This document shows positions 56,565 to 64,000 of a DNA stretch of 64,000 bases, one piece after another. Position 1 is the stretch's first letter. Each line of letters opens with the position of its first letter. The stretch spans positions 91,378,748 to 91,442,747 of the forward strand of contig CM056742.1 in NCBI GenBank assembly GCA_029851415.1. Reading direction: 5' to 3'. The position numbers and the translations under genes are program-made. Below the pieces are notes generated by a model that worked only from the letters and a program-made list of their open reading frames with translations, ran no database searches and had not been told where the DNA came from. This DNA comes from Eretmocerus hayati. Taxonomy: Eukaryota; Arthropoda; Insecta; Hymenoptera; Aphelinidae.

Positions 56565-56720
56565 GTGTTGGAGGGGAGGGGGCGCTTAGTCGTCTGAAAC
56601 TCTGTGCGTTCGAAGCGGCGCGGGTTCGAATTCCGGTCGGGTCAGCTCGGAATTTTACTTTGAGGAGGGAATTTTTCGGGCAATGTTCCCGGTTGGAATA
56701 AAAATCCTGTATTGCGACTA
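56565..56720 (+). repeat. tRNA-derived SINE
   Basis: A near-perfect box B (cgggttcgaattccgg) at ~56627-56642 follows a box A-like gcgcttagtcgtctgaa. After this head comes a body (tttgaggagggaatttttcg) with no A tail found. The acceptor stem is not intact, so it is not a tRNA gene. Confidence 0.6.
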
Positions 56721-57130
56721 ACACGACAAACAACACCCACATAACTACACCACGAAAGTCTGAACAACTCAAGATCCGTCTGATGAGTATTAGGAAAATC
56801 CCGAATACTCGCGCATTGCGCAAAAAGCCCGTTGTTTAGGGCTGTTTGAACAAAAGTTTCTCAATAGTTTTGAGGAATGACTTTGAAACCGAAATCCAAA
56901 CTGATTTTCCCATTCATATCTAACATCGTAGAAATAACTCAAGACTGGAAAGACATGAATAAAAATTGAAAAAAAAATTCAAAACACGATTTTATTCCAG
57001 AAGTTCCATTACAAAAACCAAATCACAAAGAAGAATTAGTTCTTCCATCTCTCAGTCCACCCTTTCGTTTGAAGAATCTCAATTCATTTTACTACATACC
57101 TTGGGAGCTTTCATTTTTGAGGGCGATTTG

Positions 57131-57545
57131 CAGTAGAACTCGGTTATAACGAGCTCGGTTATAACGAGAACTCGGTTATAACGAGCAAATTTTGAAAATT
57201 TGCTTGGTTTGAGTACTAAGTCAATGGAACCAGCCTCGGTTATAACGAGCTTGGTTATAACGAGACCTCGGTTATAACGAGCCGAATTCCGCCCAAATTT
57301 GGATTTAGACCTCTGCTATAGCGAGCAGGGACGATTTGAACACTACGCGATGGTGAATTTGAGAGCTTGGCACTATCTGTAAACAAGTATCCATATTGAA
57401 ACCAGTAAAATCGACACAAGCAACATGAAAACTAATGGATGGAAAGCTTTCGCGCGAAAAGGACAAAGTAATGCGGAATTTTGTAAAATCTGCGGTGTGG
57501 GCAGTTCAACGATTTCAACAGTCTTGAAGATTATAACGACTTCCA
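57131..57545 (+). mobile_element. Remnant of a pogo/Tigger-like transposon
   Basis: Starts CAGTAGAACTCGG, close to pogo/Tigger TIRs (CAGT..AACCTCG). Then six copies of the near-palindrome ctcggttataacgag (57139, 57154, 57171, 57235, 57250 with one change, 57267) lie in 143 bp. From 57427 a short frame begins MKTNGWKAF and continues AEFCKICGVGSSTISTVLK, like the N-terminal helix-turn-helix of CENP-B/pogo transposases. It is lost after ~40 residues; the catalytic part and right TIR are absent. Confidence 0.6.
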
Positions 57546-58949
57546 TCTTACTAATAAAAATATTGATGATGAGTTTTCTTACTACTACTTAGTTGAAAAA
57601 CAATGTTAAATATGTAATCTACGAGCCAAGAAACAAGCATTAATCTCTGAATTTATGAAGGATACAATCTTGTGGGTCGTGGTTATAATAATAATATGAG
57701 ATGAAGTACTCAATACTGCAATTCCTAAATCGGCATTGCATCTTTCATTCATCTTTTCGACTGTGAATCTATATCTGAGTAGTTCCGCGCAAAACAGACC
57801 TACGAAAAAGGGTGCTGGAAACCGCACCCAGCAAGTTACACGATTCTCGGGGGGTTCTCAGAGAATTCTCCCACGATCGACCCTGGAGAACTCTCCCAAA
57901 GTTCTCATATGCGCCACCAGAATCGGTTCTCAAAGAATTCTCAACATACTTCGCGAAAAGGTCTCAAGGCATTCTCAGAGCGTTCCTGAGGCATTCATTG
58001 AGATTCCGCATAATAGGTTTGTGTTACCGGTAAATATTTGAATGGAGTGGAAAAATTCTTCGAAGCGCTTTGTGTACGATTGATCTTCTCTAGTACAAAG
58101 TCTCGGATGTATGCTCAACTTTTGCAACACGATTTAGCTAAAACTTGTAGGGTGTGGTTTGATATTTCGTGACATTCGTTTCATTTGATCAAGCTTGGAA
58201 TGTTCTCTACTCGTTACAAAACTTTTGTAGAGAAGAGTGAATAACCACACAATTTCGCGGGAGCTATCTTCTCGCCACCACCACACAGGTCGTGAACGAT
58301 TCCCGTTCGATCAAAAACATCTTAATTGCCTCTTTGATTTGGGATCGGTCAGAGGAGGAAATCTAATACAATTGTGCTCCAATTTTGGGTATTTATTCGA
58401 TTTTAAATTGATGATATATATTTCCAGTAATGTGGACGGGTCATATTTCACGAGGAGGGGTTATTAGAAATACTGTCTTTCAAAACTCCCGTAACTAGTC
58501 GTCGTCTCAACTTACGGCTATCTAGTTCAGAAAAATGCACTTTCAAAAATCAATCCCGTGATTTTGATAATCAATAATGAGAGATGGGAGGTAAAAGTTA
58601 CACATATGACTTGGAATTCGATTCAGCAAATTTATTCAGTATAAGAATACAATTTCAAGTGGTAAATATTCATCAACATAGTGCAAATTTTTGTACAATT
58701 TTTTGGAGCAATCAAAAAACTTGGTGTCATACCAGTTTTGACTATCATAACACTTGCATATGGTTCTGTTTCAATATTGCAAATTAAGACAAAAGATTAG
58801 TGGATTGCAATACATAAAATCACATCAATAGCTCGTGATTAATCCAACACCAATAATTATAATCATCCAATCGCTGAAGGGAGCAGGTGAAGAAGAATGT
58901 AAATGTTAATCTCTGTTATTCTAATTCTTGTAACATCAAATAGTATATC
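57546..58949. other. Unrecognised region
   Basis: About 1.4 kb of AT-rich DNA. Some gaattctc/gagaattc repeats lie near 57840-57990; a few short frames lack any recognised domain. Confidence 0.4.
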
Positions 58950-59037
58950 ATGCGTCGAGTGCCAAAAATCTTTGTTCTTCGCGAAAACTTTGCAACAAGG
59001 TTTTCGTGTAGAACAAAGTTTTTGGCACTCGACGCAT
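58950..59037. ncRNA. 88-nt near-perfect hairpin, miRNA-like or miniature element
   Basis: Arms begin atgcgtcgagtgccaaaaa and end tttttggcactcgacgcat; the inner stem continues through ctttgttct / agaacaaag and gaaaac / gttttc around an 11-nt loop (tttgcaacaag). Size and shape fit a pre-miRNA; a very short palindromic miniature element is an equal alternative. No TSD or processing evidence is available from sequence alone. Confidence 0.4.
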
Positions 59038-59360
59038 ATGCCGTTGTACGGCGCGTCGAGCCGTGTAAATATTTTTTGGACATTGTGCGTTTGATTACCT
59101 TCAAATACATTTACACTTGACACTTTGGAAGCTTCTATGACCCTAAATTGAACAATTTACCCCTTTTTTGAAGTTGTGGTATTATATTATTTGAGTATTG
59201 AGAAGTTGATATCAAAACTTTTTGATGAAAGAAACTCGCTCCACAAGGAGATATTAAGAGTATCGCCTTTTCAAATAGAGCAAGATCGTGGAAAGCACAT
59301 TCAACGCATTCGTAGTCGTTTTTCAAGGGAAAGATTTGCCATTCGATTATTATACTAGGA

Positions 59361-59375
59361 GTCCGTGCTGCGGAC
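59361..59375 (-). terminator. Helitron 3' hairpin
   Basis: A 5-bp GC-rich stem (GTCCG/CGGAC) with a CAGCA loop, located 2 nt before the terminal CTAG. In Helitrons this hairpin signals the end of strand transfer. Confidence 0.8.
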
Positions 59376-59415
59376 GAAACGGGGCGAAGCACCTTAGGGC
59401 ATTCATCAACTTTTC

Positions 59416-62400
59416 TTACGATAGTCGGCTGGCAATATTTGATAGTCTCTGTAACTCGCTCCGTCTCGCTATCATTGAAGAGCTTGAATTGATTCTGAGA
59501 AGTCTATCAATATTGAATGAGGGTTTTAAGAGCAATCCATCTAATTTTCTGACTCGAGACAGAGCAACATAAGTCAGTCCCACTTGAAATTCGCTATCTC
59601 CGATATCAACAATTGCTTTATCCAGGGTTATCCCCTGAGATCGATGAATGCTAACAGCGTATCCAAGCATAAGAGGAAATTGTTTTCGAGTGCAAGAAAT
59701 ATCTTGTTTTTTGAATGATGAAGTAGTAGGTAATATAGGAATCGAATCACCATAAAGCGTGGGTCCAGTATATTTTTCAAAGTGCACGAGAATACATAAT
59801 GGCATATTTTCGTGATAGATGCCGTCATTCATCAAAGGATCGTAGATGATGTCAGTAACGGTTCCTACGGAACCATTTGCGAGACCTTTTCGAACCCATA
59901 AGTTTCTTCGCAAAAGAATCCTTGCTCCTTTACACAAACGTAGTTCAGCAAACAAACCTTGAGCTTCGTCGGTTGAAGCTTGGGACGCCACGTGACAGTT
60001 GTGAATAGCTTTTATCAGAGCTACTGGCTGATTGTTGTTCTCTAGTTTTTTGTAGTTGAACGAATCAATTTCAGCATTTTTCGCCATAATACAGATAGCA
60101 TCGTAAAAATGTGGTACTAGCCCAAGATTATTGATATAGAAACGAGAGCTTAATAATTCGAAGTCTTGATCAACGATAGTTCCGTTTGAAACTCTGTCCA
60201 GAGTTTCTCTGAAAGCTATTTGATCATCGCCAGATTGTCTCATAATTTGTTTCAGGAAAAATACATTCGTGAACTGCTTGTACAACAAACTTGCCTGAAT
60301 TGTCATTGCGCTCTTACCAGAGCTGTATAAACTGAGGTCACACACTGGTGGGAGTTGCGACCAATCTCCCACCAGATAGATGCATAAACCACCAAATGGA
60401 AGATGTGCATTCTGTGGATGTGCTTCTCTCAACCTTTGATCCAATTTAAAGAAGAGGTTCAGTCCGACCATGCTGGCTTCATCAATGATGACAAATTTGA
60501 TATCTCGGAGATCCTCTTGGAAAGCGATTTTAGCCTCCCCAGTAAGGGCAGAAATTGCTCCCTTTGATGCGCAGATCCTGGCACCAGCGTGAATAGTAGT
60601 GCCATTGATATTATTTGCTGCAACTCCTGTAGGGGCTATTATGAGAGTAGCGTTACACTGGAAGAATCGATTAATGCGACATACCATCTCGTTTATGAGA
60701 ATGCTCTTACCGGTGCCCGCTTTGTCTTGAATGATTGCAAGCTTGTCCTCAGTGCTATTGTAATTCGCCAACTGTTTGTTTAAAAATGAAAGGACTTTCG
60801 TCTGTTCTTCATTGAACTCGATGTTCGGAGACTCATATGTTTCATTTCGAGATTCATCAATAACTTTGCACCTTTCGATAAAGTCGAGGTTATTTTTGAT
60901 ATTCTCGTAAGTATGAAATGCTTGTCCCCAATCGTGATGTACGTCCATATCTCTATTGCCGAGGAGAACGTGAGGTGGCAAATCATTTGGCATAACTCCA
61001 GCGATGGCGACCCAATCTCTATCATTCATGATCGTGTCAAAATTTTCACCATGTTGGTGATGCAGTTCTTCATCAGAAGATACATCAGAGTCCGATTGTG
61101 AGTCTGCTAGTTGTCGTGGAACCAATTCACTTCCTTCCAAGGCAGATTTCCAAGTTTGGTTATCATCTTTTAAGTCTCGTTCAGTTCTCCAAGGTTTCTT
61201 TAGCATCAAATGTTGCTTTGCGGCTAACTCGATGCTGAGTTCATCCGTCCGGCCATCTACCTTGGGGTATATCTGGACTATCTTATTTTTTCTACAAATC
61301 ACAATCCTACCTTGAACACCTTTATTATACTTTTTTGAGAATTCAAGTAGGTTCGTATTCTCCATGTTCTGAGGTCGTTTTGTGTAGAAGTCAATGAAAG
61401 ATGTGCTAGTGGCCTCATGTTCACTACCTTGAACAGCAATGAAATCATCCAGTTTGATGGTCAGTACTTGAAAACTATTTGAGGAATGGAATAATGGTAG
61501 GCTCATGAGGATATGGCAAGATTCACATGCACCAATATCTCGCTCACCTATTACCCGCATCATCAGGCTGGTGTAAGCTTTAGAAGACTCATCTGTTGCC
61601 TCTCTGGACTGGACGATTTCTTCGAACATCTCGAGCAAAGTCTTGGAGGCAGGCTCAGATTTTGATGCGTATTTTGCCACGTAACTAATCAAAGCTCTGT
61701 ACGACGTAATGATTTGGAAGTCAGTGTTAGCTCTCCACGTTTGGGCTATGAATGGGTTGGATTGATTCAGTTTCTCATCGTTTCTTGCCGGAGTATACAC
61801 CCATCGCCCTTTGTCATTTCTTGTTAGAGTGGACTCGACCTGTAATGGCTTTGGATAGTTGAAACGGCACACGAATTTGTTTCCATCCCACTTCAAACAA
61901 TATCCCTTAGTACATCGAGTATGACGTTGAAATCGATTCAAGAGCTCCGAAACAGATTGTTCGTTGTCAATCTCAACATCGGTGGACCGAATCCGTGATG
62001 GATGCTTTGCTGCGGGTGGAATATTTTGTAATGGAATAACAGCACTCACAAGTTGGTCGTAGAAACTTTTTATCTCAAGTAACTCATGTTCTGAAGCATC
62101 ATCGAAATGCTTGTAATCAGGGGCACCAGCGATCCATAGCAGACCGTGGAGATGACATGATCCACGATGTTGGAACTCAAAACGGAACCACTTGTCGATG
62201 ACATCATACCGTTTGGCTATCACTTTGTTGACGAAAATTGTCGCTCTGAATGTGAAATACTCTTCAATAATCAACGGATTTTCATTGACGAGTCTCTGCC
62301 TCTGTTGCGCAATCTGGCTCTCACTCAGAAGCTCTTCTCGCTCAAATTGACATCCTATGAGCCTAGCTAGATCAGGCCACCATAAGTCTGCAGCACTCAA

Positions 62401-63699
62401 AGTGAAAAACGCTGTTGGCAAGATTCCATGATCTTCATAAAGTTGATCTATCATACACTGTAATTCGCTTTTCCTTTGGAACCAGTAAGAATTGGAACCC
62501 CTCACCTTCGCACACCAATAATACAGGCTTCTTACTATTTGCGGATTGTTTGCCATTGAATCTCTGAGCTCTTGCACAGTCCCATTGAATGCCGATTTCT
62601 TGGCAAAAACAGTCCCTCTCTTCAATGCATCATGCCGTTGAACAGTATTCATAGCAAAATAGCGGAATCTAGGATCTTGAGCGAAGCGTTTATCCTTGTA
62701 CTGCATCAAGAATTTGAAATATTCTAGGAGAGTGACTTTCATGTTATTGGGGCGCGAAAAATCATTCATTTCTGCAGATCCGCGAGGAAGCAATGCAGGA
62801 AAAGCCATTGAAACATACCCTTCACAAGTAAATTCGTTGATAACATCAGTTGCTCGTGGCCATGATACTACATCATTAACAGCATCTTGGATACGCTCAA
62901 TCTCTTGAAGTCGTATATCGTTGGGAATAACACTTTCATATATTTGGTCATTATCTTCGACTTCCCCATCTCCATCGACTATCTCTGGGACCTCAACCTC
63001 CCGTACTTGATCAGAAATATTACCATCCAGAGGTAATTGTGAAAGATGATCTTCATTTATATGGATGTCAGCAAAATACGGATTATTTGATTTCAAAAAT
63101 CTCAGCGCGGTGGTGACTTTTTCACGCCTAACATGAAAATCACGATGCTCTGGGACTGAGCCACGTCTAACGACCACGACATCCAAAGATGATGGTACTC
63201 GGGGCAAATGATCAGCAATCTCAGTGATATCTTGACCTATATTGATAATATTCCCCTTGTAGGCATATTGGCCAGGGTTACCACGACAATTTATCCGATA
63301 GACTCGAATTACTGGCTGGACCCTGGCAATTAAAAGCTGCTCAACGTGAGTGAGATTTCGGAGCTCATCCGGCACTTCTCCCGGATCCATATTGTTGGAT
63401 GCAGTAAACTTTGCCGGATTTTTCTTGCATGGTGGACAGAGTACAAATTCTCGATCTTGTAACAAAGTTCTGCCGCAATTGCTGCAAGAATACAGCTCTA
63501 GCATTTCGAGAGAATGCTCAAATTCGACTTGGAGTGAGCGATATGCACCATTAGTGCGATTCTCAGGGGGTGGAATTTGACGGATGTCAGGTATCGCATC
63601 TGCTAATTCTGCCTCATCGACATGGAGTGAAGCACGGTAACGCTGGAAGCGAGAATGACGGCCCAATGCGCCAGCTCCGCGACGTCTGCGTGGAGGCAT
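59416..63699 (-). CDS. Helitron Rep-helicase transposase
   Basis: A 1427-residue protein that nicks and transfers one strand and unwinds DNA during rolling-circle-like transposition. The N-terminus is basic (MPPRRRRG), with a possible zinc site C72, C75, C88, C91. The Rep nuclease has the HUH motif H516-L517-H518 in CHLHGLLW and the paired tyrosines Y673 and Y677 (YVAKY). The PIF1-family helicase carries Walker A GTGKS at 995-999, Walker B DE at 1073-1074, LVGDWSQLPPV near 1109-1119, HRSQGITLDKA near 1352 and TYVALSRVR near 1376. Length is normal for an autonomous Helitron and the frame is unbroken. All key residues I can check are present, so this copy may be competent. Confidence 0.95.
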   Translation of the reverse strand: MPPRRRRGAGALGRHSRFQRYRASLHVDEAELADAIPDIRQIPPPENRTNGAYRSLQVEFEHSLEMLELYSCSNCGRTLLQDREFVLCPPCKKNPAKFTASNNMDPGEVPDELRNLTHVEQLLIARVQPVIRVYRINCRGNPGQYAYKGNIINIGQDITEIADHLPRVPSSLDVVVVRRGSVPEHRDFHVRREKVTTALRFLKSNNPYFADIHINEDHLSQLPLDGNISDQVREVEVPEIVDGDGEVEDNDQIYESVIPNDIRLQEIERIQDAVNDVVSWPRATDVINEFTCEGYVSMAFPALLPRGSAEMNDFSRPNNMKVTLLEYFKFLMQYKDKRFAQDPRFRYFAMNTVQRHDALKRGTVFAKKSAFNGTVQELRDSMANNPQIVRSLYYWCAKVRGSNSYWFQRKSELQCMIDQLYEDHGILPTAFFTLSAADLWWPDLARLIGCQFEREELLSESQIAQQRQRLVNENPLIIEEYFTFRATIFVNKVIAKRYDVIDKWFRFEFQHRGSCHLHGLLWIAGAPDYKHFDDASEHELLEIKSFYDQLVSAVIPLQNIPPAAKHPSRIRSTDVEIDNEQSVSELLNRFQRHTRCTKGYCLKWDGNKFVCRFNYPKPLQVESTLTRNDKGRWVYTPARNDEKLNQSNPFIAQTWRANTDFQIITSYRALISYVAKYASKSEPASKTLLEMFEEIVQSREATDESSKAYTSLMMRVIGERDIGACESCHILMSLPLFHSSNSFQVLTIKLDDFIAVQGSEHEATSTSFIDFYTKRPQNMENTNLLEFSKKYNKGVQGRIVICRKNKIVQIYPKVDGRTDELSIELAAKQHLMLKKPWRTERDLKDDNQTWKSALEGSELVPRQLADSQSDSDVSSDEELHHQHGENFDTIMNDRDWVAIAGVMPNDLPPHVLLGNRDMDVHHDWGQAFHTYENIKNNLDFIERCKVIDESRNETYESPNIEFNEEQTKVLSFLNKQLANYNSTEDKLAIIQDKAGTGKSILINEMVCRINRFFQCNATLIIAPTGVAANNINGTTIHAGARICASKGAISALTGEAKIAFQEDLRDIKFVIIDEASMVGLNLFFKLDQRLREAHPQNAHLPFGGLCIYLVGDWSQLPPVCDLSLYSSGKSAMTIQASLLYKQFTNVFFLKQIMRQSGDDQIAFRETLDRVSNGTIVDQDFELLSSRFYINNLGLVPHFYDAICIMAKNAEIDSFNYKKLENNNQPVALIKAIHNCHVASQASTDEAQGLFAELRLCKGARILLRRNLWVRKGLANGSVGTVTDIIYDPLMNDGIYHENMPLCILVHFEKYTGPTLYGDSIPILPTTSSFKKQDISCTRKQFPLMLGYAVSIHRSQGITLDKAIVDIGDSEFQVGLTYVALSRVRKLDGLLLKPSFNIDRLLRINSSSSMIARRSELQRLSNIASRLS

Positions 63700-64000
63700 T
63701 GTCGACTTATGTTTTCGTCAGTTCGAAAAGGGACTTGATCAAGCGGTTACACGGCAGGATTACCTAAGTGGTATACACGATTTCCTAGCACCAGCAACAG
63801 CCACGGGGACTGGTGACGCAGGATACAACGTAGTGATTTATGGTTGCTGCAGAGCCTACTTTCGTTTCCGCACTATTGCTTTTCGTTAGTGAGCGGGCGA
63901 GGTTGAGCGTTGCCACCTAGTGGTAGTGCCGCGAAACAGCGAGCCGTGCAGCAACGCGAATATGAGAAGAGAGAGACACCGAGGACAGCGGTCTGCTATA
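63700..64000 (-). other. Helitron upstream region
   Basis: Sequence 5' of the transposase start on the minus strand, expected to hold the promoter and 5' terminus. It contains a small palindrome-like ccacctagtgg near 63916. No definite TC terminus is visible. Confidence 0.4.

Larger units (their letters stand above)
59355..64000 (-). mobile_element. Autonomous Helitron, 3' end and body
   Basis: The minus-strand 3' end reads GTCCG-CAGCA-CGGAC-TC-CTAG followed by T: a stem-loop then CTAG, the hallmark Helitron terminus (59355-59375). The Rep-helicase gene begins about 60 bp inside it. The 5' end (TC after an A) lies right of 63699 and was not identified; it may be beyond the window. Helitrons make no TSD and insert between A and T, which fits the T after CTAG. 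Confidence 0.85.

Overview
The window is eukaryotic, AT-leaning and built almost entirely from mobile and satellite DNA. The mix suggests an arthropod and most likely an insect genome: a Gypsy-type LTR element, an I/LOA/R1-like LINE with an RNase H domain, a Helitron, a hAT miniature element, foldback elements and tRNA-derived SINE pieces. The assignment is inference; no host marker gene is present. I see no intact host gene, no rRNA and no CRISPR.

Layout. 1-18605 is the right-hand part of a very large element (called S1 here). It is filled with a ~249-bp satellite (Sat-A, 1-7120), a 61-bp satellite (Sat-B, 7121-17720) and a ~165-bp satellite (Sat-C, 18011-18420), and ends in the terminal inverted repeat (TIR) of a DNA transposon at 18583-18605. 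18606-18890, 27113-27345 and 34076-34208 are remnants of a pre-existing locus with gene-like splice signals. Three elements split it: a decayed Gypsy-like LTR retrotransposon (18891-27107), an apparently intact LINE (27359-33954, minus strand) with a perfect 13-bp target-site duplication (TSD), and a 121-bp miniature element whose left TIR the LINE entered. The 3' LTR of the Gypsy element itself carries two foldback elements (23291-25171 and 25222-26901).

34209-50920 is a giant inverted repeat with ~4-kb arms around a 45-bp centre at 38313-38357. Its arms hold a GTTGC-rich satellite (Sat-D), a 1.75-kb TIR element, a tRNA-Arg-like SINE head and an 800-bp hAT-type element with an 8-bp TSD, all in mirror image. 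The right arm alone is interrupted by an 8.6-kb element (S2, 39984-48613). S2 has the same TIRs as S1 and is also filled with Sat-A and Sat-C. The left arm keeps the empty site.

50921-51700 is more Sat-D. 51700-59350 is mostly unrecognised sequence with SINE-like pieces, a small inverted repeat, a pogo/Tigger-like transposon remnant and a miRNA-like hairpin. 59355 to the right edge is a Helitron on the minus strand: a full-length 1427-codon Rep-helicase gene and a canonical 3' hairpin plus CTAG end; its 5' end is not identified.

The most unusual object is the S1/S2 family. These are DNA transposons whose cargo is long satellite arrays, so satellite DNA can be moved and seeded by transposition. 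The nested insertions give a relative time line: Sat-D array, then the 1.75-kb TIR element, then the SINE and hAT elements, then inverted duplication, then S2 insertion into one arm.
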